DNA of 51,589 bases from Rhodopirellula sp. Lineage in GTDB: Bacteria > Planctomycetota > Planctomycetia > Pirellulales > Thermoguttaceae. The DNA lies in assembly GCA_012728855.1 (NCBI GenBank), contig JAAYEH010000310.1, positions 1-51,589 of the forward strand, written 5' to 3'. The notes beneath the pieces are model-generated. The model searched no databases. It saw nothing but the letters and a program-made list of their open reading frames with translations, and was not told the DNA's origin. Below, in pieces: positions 1-8,397 of this stretch. Made by a program: the position numbers and the translations under genes. Each line of letters starts with the position of its first letter. Positions within the stretch are counted from its first letter, which is position 1.

Positions 1-1545
1 GAGACTGAGCAGCTTTTGTTTCGCTTCCAACGCCTGGCCGCTCAGCCGCACCCGATCGGTCGCGGACAACTGCCGGTCTTCATGAAGTATGCGCGTCAGC
101 GAGGCGATTTGTTCCTGCGTGGTGGTAATCTCTCCGTCGACGCGGGTGATCGCCACCTGGAGATCGGTGTTGCGGAGTTTCGCCAGCGGCTGCCCCTTGG
201 TGACCAGGTCGCCGTGCTTGACGAAAAGGTCATCGACTTCACCGTCGACGGCCGCAAAGACGTCGCGGCGCTCGACCGGCTCGAGGGTGCCCTTGGCTTC
301 CAGGTTGAAATTGGCGGGCCAGATAAACAGGGCCAACAACACGGCGAGGACGGCGCCGGCGATGCCGAGCGTCTTGGGGAGGGTGCGGGCCTCGACGATC
401 CACTTCGTCTTGCCCAGCATTCGCCAAACGGGCAGGAGGAACAGGCTCTCATGTTCCAGCGCGTTGGCCAACGCGGTGCTGCTGTGCTGCGTGACCACCT
501 CCACCCGGTGCAGCATTTTTTCGGGCACGCGGCTGTCTTCGATCTGCTCGACGATCAGCGCGCCGACCGGCATTTCCGGCTCCCGGCGATTCTCTGGCTC
601 CAGTTCGTGTTCCTTGTCGGTGAGCCGGATTCGCCTCAGGGGAAGGACCGCCACCGTCTTGGAGTGCGACTCGTCGACATACTCCTGCACGGCGTCTTCC
701 ACCTGCGGGGCCATGTTGCTGGTGTCGCCGGTGTACCAGATCGGTTCGTCGCTGTTGACCACCGCGGTCGCCAGTCGCCCGAGGAGCCGGACCGTGTTCG
801 ATCTCTTGTCGAACAGATCCTGGCCGCTGACCGCTTCCACGTGGCATTTGCGCCCTTTGCGAATGGCGACGCTCACCCGATCGCACTCGATCAACCGGCG
901 GCCCTCGTTGGCGATCGTATAGGCGGCTTCGCGGGAGTGGAGGCTGGCGTGGACCACTCGAGTGAATTCTTCGAGCTGGCTCCACAGCACCTGCCGGTCG
1001 GAGAAGTGGCGAAGCTGGCGGCTCTTGAGATAATCGCCGGCCAGATCGCACATCTGCATCAAGAAGCGCAGATAGCCTTTTTGGGTGCTTGGCCCGGCCT
1101 CCGGACGTTGAAAGATCTCGACGACGCCGAGCGTTTCCAACTCGGTCTTCATCGGGCCGAGCACGAGAAGGAAACCCGTGGGATTGCCTCCCTGTTCATC
1201 GTCCATCGCGCCGGAATGCGGAGGAACGATCACCGCCTCGCCCGTGGCCATCACCTTCTGCAGAAGCCGGCCGTGTTGGACCTGTTCCTCCTGGGATTTT
1301 TCTGCCAAGTGGGTCTCTTGGAGGTTGATCTGGTAGGCGATTGCCAGGCGACCCTGCTCGGCGGTCCAGACCACGCCACCGTGGGCAGCCAGCGCGGAGA
1401 CGATACGGTTGAGAAACTCCGAATAGTACTGCTGGGGCGTCAGATCCGACTTCGACAGTTGGGCGATTTCGTTGACCAGCGATCGAATCTGGTGCTTCGT
1501 CTGTTCGATGAGGCTGGGGTCGAGCGATTGTTCTGTGCTACTCAT
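1..1545 (-). CDS. GAF-domain / HlyD-like membrane fusion protein (3' end cut by window edge)
   Basis: Periplasmic adaptor-type protein. The frame is open from the ATG at 1545 to the window edge (515 codons), so the C-terminus is missing. Reading the strand by eye, residues about 30-370 are soluble and GAF-like, with two likely GAF units; the second contains CDRVSVAIRKGRKCHVEAVSG. One hydrophobic helix follows at about 392-409 (GIAGAVLAVLLALFIW). A biotinyl-lipoyl/barrel-sandwich start comes next (EPVERRDVFAAVDGEVDDLF, then VTKGQPLAKL), and a coiled-coil hairpin (EITTTQEQIASLTRIL). HlyD-type proteins link an inner-membrane transporter to the outer membrane; the partner is presumably beyond the left edge. 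The gene lies 197 bp downstream of the VWA gene on the same strand. The GAF domains suggest ligand-sensing control of export, which is inference. Confidence 0.8.
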   Translation of the reverse strand, partial: MSSTEQSLDPSLIEQTKHQIRSLVNEIAQLSKSDLTPQQYYSEFLNRIVSALAAHGGVVWTAEQGRLAIAYQINLQETHLAEKSQEEQVQHGRLLQKVMATGEAVIVPPHSGAMDDEQGGNPTGFLLVLGPMKTELETLGVVEIFQRPEAGPSTQKGYLRFLMQMCDLAGDYLKSRQLRHFSDRQVLWSQLEEFTRVVHASLHSREAAYTIANEGRRLIECDRVSVAIRKGRKCHVEAVSGQDLFDKRSNTVRLLGRLATAVVNSDEPIWYTGDTSNMAPQVEDAVQEYVDESHSKTVAVLPLRRIRLTDKEHELEPENRREPEMPVGALIVEQIEDSRVPEKMLHRVEVVTQHSSTALANALEHESLFLLPVWRMLGKTKWIVEARTLPKTLGIAGAVLAVLLALFIWPANFNLEAKGTLEPVERRDVFAAVDGEVDDLFVKHGDLVTKGQPLAKLRNTDLQVAITRVDGEITTTQEQIASLTRILHEDRQLSATDRVRLSGQALEAKQKLLSL

Positions 1546-1742
1546 GCGGTTGCCGTCGAGCGGAGTTGCGCTGGCTTGAGAAAGAAGGAGACCTTCTGAA
1601 AGGTAGCTTGAGATGCCTGCAAAGAGACCCACGAGCTTTTTGTCATTATTGCAGAGATTTCGCCTGACGCCACCCCAAAACCGCTCGCATGGAGGGGGTA
1701 AGAGGCATTGCCCTCGGGAGATTCGCGAAAACCGTCAAATTT

Positions 1743-3998
1743 CTACACAAGCCCCCACCGCTTGCGTAGAAACCACTCGGTTCCGAGGAGACCCACCATC
1801 GCCAGAAAAAATGGCCAGGTGTCCCACAGACTCCGTTTTGCCTCAGTCTTCACTTCCAGACTTTCGGTAGCATTCATCATACGCATGAGGAGGTCCGGGA
1901 GTTCCTCGGGGGCCAACGACTTTCCTCCGGTCATGGCGGCCAAACCGTCGAGTATCGTGGCGTCGGCGGAAGCATTGTCCAGTTCCAGATCCTCGTCGAA
2001 TACCTGGAATCGTGCCCGTGTGGAGCCGAGCACCTGATCTTTCGAGTCGGCGGTGACGCGGATTGCGTAGTCGCCGGACATTTGGGGAGCGAGGAAGGAG
2101 CCACTGGTCCGCTCGGCGCCGCGGATCAGGTCGATCGGCTGCGGGTCGCCGGTGGGTGGGACAAGCTCGGCCTGGAAGGTCGCGTCGTCGACCGGCTCCC
2201 TCTGCGGTGTTTCAGCCCCTACGGAGAACTCCACGCGCTGCCCGGGGCCGAATCGGCGCGGGTCGAGCTTGACCCAGACGTTGCCCTCCAGGCCCTCGTC
2301 CTTGCGAGCCAGCCAAAGGACGACTTGGCGCCAGAACCGCTTGTGGGCGGTTTCGAATCCTCGCATCCACCACCGCCAGGTTGAATCCACCGCGAACGCC
2401 ATGACGCGTCCGTCGCCATAATGATGGGAAACCAGCAACGGCTGATCCTGCGGGGAGGCCGCCAGGATGAGAGCCGCGGGTTTCACACCGCGGAAGCGGC
2501 TGGCGCCTTCCAGCGGTGGCAGTCGGTTCCAGATTTCCAGGTTCGCGTTGTCGGCAGCGGCGAGCCGGAGTGCGAAATGGCGGCGGCCGATGAGGGTGGG
2601 GATCATTCGCAACGGTCCGGGAATCTGCAAATCGTTGGCGATGGGGCCGCCCGGCTCCTGCCTTTCCAATCGGTCCATGCGGATCGGCAGGACATCGGCC
2701 AAGGGAGATTCCGCGTAGCCGCCGGGGCCAAAATTATGGAGGCCGCCAATCATCATCAGGCCGGCTCCGCGGGAGACCGCTTCGGCCAGATCCTGGAGTT
2801 GCTTTTCGCTGAACGTCGACGAGTCGAGATCGCCGAGAAGATAGACTTCGTACTTGCCGGGCTGGAGTCGCTGGGGCAGGTCGCCGGGGCGGTCGTCGGG
2901 TCGCCGGGGATCGATGCGAACGAAATCGACGTTGATATCCGCTGAGGTGTCGAGCGATCGAGCAAGGAAGGTCGCTTCGGGCCGCAAGGCGCCTTCCAGG
3001 TAGAGAACGTTCAACCCGCCCTTGAGAACGTTGACGAAGGTGCTAAGGCGGTTATTGGTCGTGACGAGTTCGCCCGCCTCTTCGGCCGCCTCCACGGTCA
3101 GCTTGTATTCGCCCGGCGTCTGGGGCGCAAATTCAAATTCGACGGGGATCAATTGCCCGTCGGCCGTTGCGCGAACGTTTTTCGTGGCGACGACTTCCAT
3201 TTCGCCGGCGGGGTTCTCGAAGGCGAGCCGGACGGCGATATCGCGATTGACGTAGCCGTCAACGCGAATTTCCGCACTGACGGTCAACTCGTTTTTGACG
3301 AACACCGACGAATTGGCCAAGAGGTTTTTCACGGCCACATCTTGAGCCTGGCCCAGTCCGCGCGACTGCCCGAAACGGAGCGTGTACAAGGGGGCGCCGA
3401 GATGCTTCAAGCGAGCAGCCGCGGTCTGGGGCAGCACGTCGCGCGGCGGATACGCCCGCTGCGCGCCGTCGCTCAGGAGGACGACGCCCAGCAATCGCTT
3501 GCCGGCCTCGTTGCGCAAGACGTCTTCGAGCACCGATCCGATGGCGGTCTGCCGGCCGGTCGGCTCGGCGGGCAATTCGGCTTTACCGGCGTTCAGCGGG
3601 CTGGGGTGGGTTTCGGCGTCGAAGGTGAAAACTTTCAGTTCGAACGCATCGTCGATTGCCGCAAGCGGCTCTCGGGCATCGGTGAGCGTGCGGCGCAGAG
3701 CCTCCCAACGACTTCGATTGCCGGCTGCATCGCGAACCCCCATGCTTCGCGACTGGTCGGCCAGGACGATCAGCGTGGCCGCCTGCAGGTCGGTTTTCGT
3801 GTAGACGAGCGTCGGTCGCAGCATGGCAAGCACGACGAGCACAATTACCACGGTTCGAATCGCCACCATTGCGGCCTTCCTCCCCCGCGTCAGGCCGGCC
3901 CGACGCGGGGAAACCGCCAACAGCATCAGCATGGCCAAAGCGGCCGCCACCACCCAGAGGTAGCTGTCGGCAATGGGATAGAAAGAGAGGCGAACCAT
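1743..3998 (-). CDS. VWA-domain membrane protein with glutamine-amidotransferase-like fold
   Basis: About 751 residues. Two transmembrane helices stand at the N-terminus (near 10-30 and 45-65) and one at the C-terminus (FFLAMVGLLGTEWFLRKRW). Between them lies a von Willebrand A domain with a MIDAS-type DQSRSM and a VVLLSDGAQ strand. Ig-like segments and a GATase1-like domain follow (NVLYLEGALRPEATFLARSL and GAGLMMIGGLHNFGPGGY). This arrangement is frequent in planctomycetes, next to MoxR/BatA-type clusters, but its function is not established. The chosen start is the ATG at 3998; a TTG six bases upstream (4004) is also possible. It is divergent from lpxA, and the 190-bp gap between them carries a 13-bp direct repeat. 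Confidence 0.85.
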   Translation of the reverse strand: MVRLSFYPIADSYLWVVAAALAMLMLLAVSPRRAGLTRGRKAAMVAIRTVVIVLVVLAMLRPTLVYTKTDLQAATLIVLADQSRSMGVRDAAGNRSRWEALRRTLTDAREPLAAIDDAFELKVFTFDAETHPSPLNAGKAELPAEPTGRQTAIGSVLEDVLRNEAGKRLLGVVLLSDGAQRAYPPRDVLPQTAAARLKHLGAPLYTLRFGQSRGLGQAQDVAVKNLLANSSVFVKNELTVSAEIRVDGYVNRDIAVRLAFENPAGEMEVVATKNVRATADGQLIPVEFEFAPQTPGEYKLTVEAAEEAGELVTTNNRLSTFVNVLKGGLNVLYLEGALRPEATFLARSLDTSADINVDFVRIDPRRPDDRPGDLPQRLQPGKYEVYLLGDLDSSTFSEKQLQDLAEAVSRGAGLMMIGGLHNFGPGGYAESPLADVLPIRMDRLERQEPGGPIANDLQIPGPLRMIPTLIGRRHFALRLAAADNANLEIWNRLPPLEGASRFRGVKPAALILAASPQDQPLLVSHHYGDGRVMAFAVDSTWRWWMRGFETAHKRFWRQVVLWLARKDEGLEGNVWVKLDPRRFGPGQRVEFSVGAETPQREPVDDATFQAELVPPTGDPQPIDLIRGAERTSGSFLAPQMSGDYAIRVTADSKDQVLGSTRARFQVFDEDLELDNASADATILDGLAAMTGGKSLAPEELPDLLMRMMNATESLEVKTEAKRSLWDTWPFFLAMVGLLGTEWFLRKRWGLV

Positions 3999-4038
3999 CA
4001 ACAATAGTCCGTATAGGGTGTGATACCGAGTTCAGGGT

Positions 4039-4067
4039 GGTTGCTTAGATTGGAGGTTGCTTAGATT
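4039..4067. repeat. Two 13-bp direct repeats in a divergent promoter region
   Basis: The 13-mer ggttgcttagatt occurs at 4039-4051 and again at 4055-4067, a 16-bp period. It sits between the start of the VWA membrane protein (minus) and lpxA (plus), where an operator could act. No regulator can be named from the sequence. Confidence 0.5.
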
Positions 4068-4190
4068 ATCGCCGCCTTTAACAGTTTCGTAAGTTCTCTG
4101 TTAATGGATAAAGTTTGCCTGACCGATACAACTGTTGTCCGTTTGCTTCTACTCCCCCCAATAAACTCGTCCGATAGGGAGGTCGCTCCC

Positions 4191-5039
4191 GTGGAAATCC
4201 ACCCAACGGCGTTGGTCAGCCCGACTGCCCGCATTGATTCTGACGTTCGCATCGGCCCCTTTTGTGTTGTCGAGCCGGAGACGACCGTTCTGGAGGGTTG
4301 CACGCTCGAAAGCCGTGTGATCATCAAGAGTGGGACGACACTGGGCCGGAATAACCACGTGTTTGAGGGGGCGGTATTGGGTGGGCTACCCCAGCACGTC
4401 AACATGCCGGAACGTCCGGGTAAGCTAATCATCGGCGATGGAAACACCATCCGGGAGAATGTTACCGTACACCGGTCGTTGGAAGAAGACGATGCCACTT
4501 CGATTGGCGACAATAACCTCCTGATGGTCAATGCTCACATCGCTCATGACTGCCGGATCGGCAATCACGGCATTTTTGCGAATAATTGCATGCTGGCCGG
4601 GCACATCACCGTGGCCGACCGGGCCTATATTTCGGGCGGAGTGGCGATCCATCAGTTCTGCAGGGTCGGTTCGCTGGCAATGGTCGGGGGCCAGGCAAGG
4701 ATCGTCAAAGATGTACCCCCCTATGTGACGGTGGATGGCGCGAGCAATCTCGCAGTGGGGTTGAATCAGATCGGATTACGACGGGCCGGGTATACCGGCG
4801 AGGAAGTCTGTCGACTCAAGGAAGCCTACCGTGTGATCTATCGCAGCGGTCTGAGGTGGAACGAGATTCTCAGTGCGCTGCGCGAGCAGTTCCCCAACGG
4901 TTTGGCATCGCACTTCCATCCGTTTCTCGCCACAACAACCCGCGGAATCATCGCCGAGCGCCGTATGCCGCCCCGTGCGACCATCAAGCTTCGCCAAGAG
5001 CAAGAGAAGCAGGAGTTTTGGCGGGTGCGGGCAGGATGA
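4191..5039 (+). CDS. lpxA: Acyl-ACP--UDP-N-acetylglucosamine O-acyltransferase
   Basis: First enzyme of lipid A synthesis: transfers a 3-hydroxyacyl chain from ACP to UDP-GlcNAc in the cytosol. The 282-residue protein has left-handed beta-helix hexapeptide repeats from the start (HPTALVSPTARID, IGPFCVVE). It carries the LpxA signature NAHIAHDC with the presumed catalytic His near residue 119, then LAGHITV and HQFCRVGSLAMVGG, and the C-terminal helical part (GLNQIGLRRAGYTGEEV). The GTG at 4191 was chosen because GGGAGG lies just upstream and the protein then begins at the helix. An in-frame ATG at 4104 would add 29 residues unlike the family. It stands alone rather than beside fabZ/lpxD/lpxB as in enterobacteria, and converges on the TPR gene across two hairpins. 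Confidence 0.93.
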   Translation: MEIHPTALVSPTARIDSDVRIGPFCVVEPETTVLEGCTLESRVIIKSGTTLGRNNHVFEGAVLGGLPQHVNMPERPGKLIIGDGNTIRENVTVHRSLEEDDATSIGDNNLLMVNAHIAHDCRIGNHGIFANNCMLAGHITVADRAYISGGVAIHQFCRVGSLAMVGGQARIVKDVPPYVTVDGASNLAVGLNQIGLRRAGYTGEEVCRLKEAYRVIYRSGLRWNEILSALREQFPNGLASHFHPFLATTTRGIIAERRMPPRATIKLRQEQEKQEFWRVRAG

Positions 5040-5062
5040 CGGTAGACGTCGATACGAACCAA

Positions 5063-5098
5063 CAACAGCCCGGCTGCCAGTAGGCAGCCGGGCTGTTG
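5063..5098. terminator. 16-bp GC-rich hairpin downstream of lpxA
   Basis: Arms 5063-5078 and 5083-5098 (core cagcccggctgcc / ggcagccgggctg) pair perfectly across a 4-base loop. It lies between the convergent stops of lpxA and the TPR gene, so it probably acts as a terminator for both strands. There is no strong U tract. The same core recurs at 5115-5141 and 13235-13268. Confidence 0.6.
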
Positions 5099-5114
5099 CG
5101 TTTCGGTCAGGAGT

Positions 5115-5141
5115 AGCCCGGCTGCTGCAAGCAGCCGGGCT
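5115..5141. terminator. Second hairpin of the same palindrome family
   Basis: A 12-bp stem (agcccggctgct / agcagccgggct) closes on a 3-base loop, 16 bp after the first hairpin and 9 bp before the TPR gene stop codon. A tandem pair between convergent genes fits bidirectional termination. Confidence 0.55.
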
Positions 5142-5150
5142 GCTGGAACC

Positions 5151-6608
5151 TTAGTTGAACGGGTTAGCGCCGAACGGATTGGGAGCGGCACCGCTTTCGG
5201 CGGGCTTTCCTTCAGCAGGCTTTTCCTCAGCAGGCTTCTCCTCTGCGGGCTTTTCCTCGGCATCTGCCGCCGGCTTTTCGGCGGGTGCGGCAAACGGGTC
5301 GGCGGACATCGGGTCGTCGGCAGCCGGCTTGTCGGCAGGCGGCGCGGGCGGTTCAGCGGGAGTTTCGTCCGCCGCGGGTTTGGGCGCCGCGGGCGCCGCG
5401 AACGGATCGGCCGCCGGTGCCGGAGCTTCCACCGGCTTGGCGGCAGGCGGGGCGGGCGGATCATCCGCGGCCGCGGCAAACGGATCGGCTGCGGGCGCAT
5501 CCTGCATTGGTTCGTCCGGTTTCGCCTCGGCCGGTGCAGGCGCGGGCGCGGCGACCGGATCCACCACCATCGGATTATCGGCTGCCGGTGCCGGAGCTTC
5601 CGCCGGTTTGTCGGCAGGCGGCTCGGCCGTAGCGGGCGCAGCAAATGGGTCGGCCGCGGGCGCATCCTGCATTGGTTCGTCCGGTTTGGCCTCGGCCGGT
5701 ACGGCAGCGGGCGCGGCGAACGGATCCGCCGCCATCGGATTATCGGCTGCCGGTGCCGGAGCTTCCGCCGGTTTGTCGGCAGGCGGCGTAGGCGGCTCGG
5801 CCGTAGCGGGCGCAGCAAACGGGTTGGCCGCGGGCGCATCCTGCATTGGTTCGTCCGGTTTGGCCTCGGCCGGTACGGCCGCGGGCGCGGCGAACGGATC
5901 GTCGGCAGCCGGCTTGTCGTCGGCGGGCATGGCAGCCGCGGGTTGATCCGCCGCTGGCGCAGGCGCTGCAAAGGGGTTGGCGGCGGCCGGCTCTTCCATC
6001 TTCTCTTCCACCGCTTGTTCGACCGCTTCGGCAGCCTTTTCCTCGGCTGGAGTGACCGCCGGTGCGGCGATCGGACCTGTCTCAAAGGGGCTGGATACGG
6101 CCGGGCCTGTGCCGGCCGGGGCGGCCGGCGCATCACCCGCTGCTTTCGCCTGCTCGCGCAACACGCGGCTCTCTTGCTGCCGAATTTCGTCGTAACGGGA
6201 TCGGCGGATCTCCTGCGCACGCTGCCAGGCCATCATGCGTGCATTGGCGCGGTATTGCTCGAGCAGCAGTCGGTCGTGGCCTTGAACACGTTGCAGAGCC
6301 CGCCCCACATCGTAGAAATTGTTCACATCACCGGCCTCCTGTTGGGCCGCCTGCTGGAAGTCGAGTTTCGCTTCCGTTTCGCGCCCCAGCCGCAGGAAGG
6401 CAAGCCCGCGGTAATAATACACCCGCGGATCCTGGCTTCCCGCGTCGATCGCGGAGGTCAAGTACTGGAAGGCGCGGTGATAGTCGTTGGAGTGGTAGGC
6501 GTGGACGCCATTGCCGTACATCTGGCCCAAGACGGCGTCTTGAGCGGGCAGGGAGGCGGCGCCGAGGAGGAGCACGCCTCCCAGCAACAATACGACTCTG
6601 CGGTACAT
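5151..6608 (-). CDS. Exported TPR protein with long Pro/Ala repeat tail
   Basis: 485 residues. A signal peptide (MYRRVVLLLGGVLLLGAASLPAQ) is followed by tetratricopeptide-like helices at about 28-125 (AFQYLTSAIDAG, DPRVYYYRGLAFLRLGRETE). A basic helical linker comes next, then about 300 residues of low-complexity Pro/Ala/Glu sequence that ends in NPFGANPFN. The tail contains three near-identical blocks with DEPMQDAPAADPFAAPA and DKPAEAPAPAADNPM, of about 55-58 residues each. The ATG at 6608 is preceded by AGGAG and starts the signal peptide, so it is preferred over an upstream start at 6686. The TPR part probably binds a partner in the periplasm and the tail may be an extended spacer; its function is unknown. 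It lies 288 bp downstream of the PQQ-propeller gene. Confidence 0.8.
   Translation of the reverse strand: MYRRVVLLLGGVLLLGAASLPAQDAVLGQMYGNGVHAYHSNDYHRAFQYLTSAIDAGSQDPRVYYYRGLAFLRLGRETEAKLDFQQAAQQEAGDVNNFYDVGRALQRVQGHDRLLLEQYRANARMMAWQRAQEIRRSRYDEIRQQESRVLREQAKAAGDAPAAPAGTGPAVSSPFETGPIAAPAVTPAEEKAAEAVEQAVEEKMEEPAAANPFAAPAPAADQPAAAMPADDKPAADDPFAAPAAVPAEAKPDEPMQDAPAANPFAAPATAEPPTPPADKPAEAPAPAADNPMAADPFAAPAAVPAEAKPDEPMQDAPAADPFAAPATAEPPADKPAEAPAPAADNPMVVDPVAAPAPAPAEAKPDEPMQDAPAADPFAAAADDPPAPPAAKPVEAPAPAADPFAAPAAPKPAADETPAEPPAPPADKPAADDPMSADPFAAPAEKPAADAEEKPAEEKPAEEKPAEGKPAESGAAPNPFGANPFN
5496..5850. repeat. Coding tandem repeat, three units of about 165-174 bp
   Basis: The marker cgcatcctgcattggttcg recurs at 5496, 5661 and 5835, giving periods of 165 and 174 bp. 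All periods are multiples of three and lie inside the TPR-protein gene, encoding its PMQDAPAA / DPFAAPA blocks. Such long identical units can expand or contract by recombination. Confidence 0.75.
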
Positions 6609-6896
6609 AGCTAGTGACTCCTGGCGAGCGAAACGGATGTGTCCAAGGGAGAGAGCGGCCCGGCCTCTTCCCGTCAAGTAGGGCACGGCCGATACCTTTT
6701 GCCCATCCTAATTCGGCAATGGGAGAATTTCAAGCAAACGCCTTCAAAGTCGATTCCGCCTGCCGGGCGGAATCCATGGCCGAACACCCCCCACCCTGCC
6801 CGTCAGCAGCGCAGAACCGCTACGGCACAGACCCATTCGGGAAAACGAAATCGACTCGGATCCAGCGGGACACAGGTTCCGCTCGGCAAGCGAAAC

Positions 6897-8201
6897 CTAC
6901 CGGCCGATCGCCCAAAGATGCTGCTCGCTGCGGAAGAAGATCTGTCCCTGGCTGATCGCTGGTGATGCGTAGCAGTTCTCTCCTAAATCGTTGCTGTAAA
7001 AAACTTTAAATGTTTCAGCAGGACGCAGAATTTTCGTCACTCCGTCATCCGAGGTGAAATAGGCCAATCCTTCGGCGAGGACGGGCGACGTGCTGTAATG
7101 GGGGCCGAGCCGTTCCATCCAGTGGCGTTTCCCGGTTGTGGCGTCAAAACAACTGGCGATCCCCTTGTCGGAGGCAAGAAGGAAGTATTTGCCGTCGGCG
7201 GAGAGGATCGGCGAGGGGACGTAGGCACAACCTTGCTCGGTCCGCCAGACAATGTGGCTATCGGTGACATTGCCGTCACCGTCCGGTCGAATCGCCAGGA
7301 TGTGGTACTCGGGAAATCCGGCCGTAATGAAGACCAACTTGCCGTTGTAAACCGGCGATGCGACAAACTGCTGAGTCGGCCCGTCGAGGATCCAGTGCCG
7401 CTTGCCCGTTCGCGGATCGAAGCTGGCTACGCAAAGGCTGCCGGAGAGGATCATCTGGGTGCGACCGTCGATTTCCCGAATGATCGGGGCACAGTAGCTG
7501 CGGGTCTTGTTTTCGCGGGGCGTCTTCCAGATCGTTCGCCCCGTCTTCTTGTCAAGCGCCACGAGGTAGGAATCGCCGTCGTGATCGCCATTGATAATGG
7601 CAAGGCTCTCGAACAACAAAACGGAACTGCAATAGCCGTGAACGCTGTGAAACTCTCCGGGACGAACGAGCCATTGTTGCTGTCCCTCGAAGTCGTAGGC
7701 GGCCACCAGCATCTGATTGCGGTCGAGGAAGGTGACGTAGACCGACTCGCCGTCTGTCGCGGGAGTGCTGGAGGCATAGCTGTTGAGTCGATGCTTTTTC
7801 TCCATTGGGGCGTTGATCACTACGCGTTCCCAGAGCAACTCGCCCGTGGCTCGGTCCAGACAGAGCAGGCAACGATCCTCGCGATCCTGGCGGCAGGTAA
7901 CCAGGAAGATGTGGTTCCCCCAGACAATTGGAGAAGCATGGCCGCTGCCCGGTATGGCGGTTTTCCAAGCGATGTTGTTTCCGCTCGGGCCGTCCCACTG
8001 GACGGGAATGCCGGTTTCCACGGAGGTTCCGTCGTTGCGGGGCCCTCGCCAACAGGGCCAATTCTCGCCGGCCGCGAGGCCGAGCAGAAAAGGATTGAGG
8101 AGCAATGCGGCAATGAGAGCCGGCGCTGTCGAAATCCGGCGGCTGGCAGTCGGACGGCACAGCTTCGTACCACATTCGCGGGTGGTTGATTGGAAGGACA
8201 T
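6897..8201 (-). CDS. Exported PQQ-binding-like beta-propeller protein
   Basis: 434 residues. A hydrophobic export signal (ALIAALLLNPFLLGLAAG) leads into the opening ENWPCWRGPRNDGTS that is typical of planctomycete PQQ-like propellers. Repeated blades follow (LLCLDRATGELLWERV, YLVALDKKTGRTIWKTP, CFDATTGKRHWMERL). The family resembles BamB and quinoprotein dehydrogenase propellers, but the quinone and metal ligands cannot be confirmed here. It may be a structural or binding protein rather than an enzyme. The ATG at 8201 has GAGGAG about 8 bases upstream, so an alternative start at 8366 was rejected. Its promoter region carries a 30-bp inverted repeat. Confidence 0.85.
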   Translation of the reverse strand: MSFQSTTRECGTKLCRPTASRRISTAPALIAALLLNPFLLGLAAGENWPCWRGPRNDGTSVETGIPVQWDGPSGNNIAWKTAIPGSGHASPIVWGNHIFLVTCRQDREDRCLLCLDRATGELLWERVVINAPMEKKHRLNSYASSTPATDGESVYVTFLDRNQMLVAAYDFEGQQQWLVRPGEFHSVHGYCSSVLLFESLAIINGDHDGDSYLVALDKKTGRTIWKTPRENKTRSYCAPIIREIDGRTQMILSGSLCVASFDPRTGKRHWILDGPTQQFVASPVYNGKLVFITAGFPEYHILAIRPDGDGNVTDSHIVWRTEQGCAYVPSPILSADGKYFLLASDKGIASCFDATTGKRHWMERLGPHYSTSPVLAEGLAYFTSDDGVTKILRPAETFKVFYSNDLGENCYASPAISQGQIFFRSEQHLWAIGR

Positions 8202-8245
8202 AGATCGCTCCTCTTCATAACTCGGCCTGCGGCCGCATCCGAATC

Positions 8246-8339
8246 CGTTTAACCGCAACGGCCAACGGCCTGCGCGGGATTGGTCGTGGCGTCTTTTGTT
8301 GCCGCCCCAGCGCAGGCCGCTGGCCGTTGCGGTTAAACG
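8246..8339. repeat. 30-bp inverted repeat with 34-base loop
   Basis: Arms 8246-8275 and 8310-8339 match at 29 of 30 positions; the outer part is cgtttaaccgcaacggcca and its complement. It sits between the start of the PQQ-propeller gene and the stop of epmB, both on minus, so it could terminate epmB transcription or be a dispersed palindrome. Confidence 0.65.
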
Positions 8340-8397
8340 AGCCAAACACACGCGCACGGGGTGCAAACGCTTCCAACAAAGATACTACAAGGATCCA

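Noticed and set aside
16..1599. 527-codon open frame on plus
   Set aside because: Antisense to the GAF/HlyD gene; His/Arg/Asp-skewed composition with no recognisable domain, typical of a GC-rich shadow frame.
5496..5850. Regularly spaced repeats resembling an array
   Set aside because: Units of 165-174 bp are in frame and encode protein repeats; not CRISPR, which has 20-50 bp repeats and unique spacers.
4838..6220. Arg/Pro-rich 460-codon frame on minus
   Set aside because: Frame-shifted reading of the Pro/Ala repeat gene; the repeats explain it.
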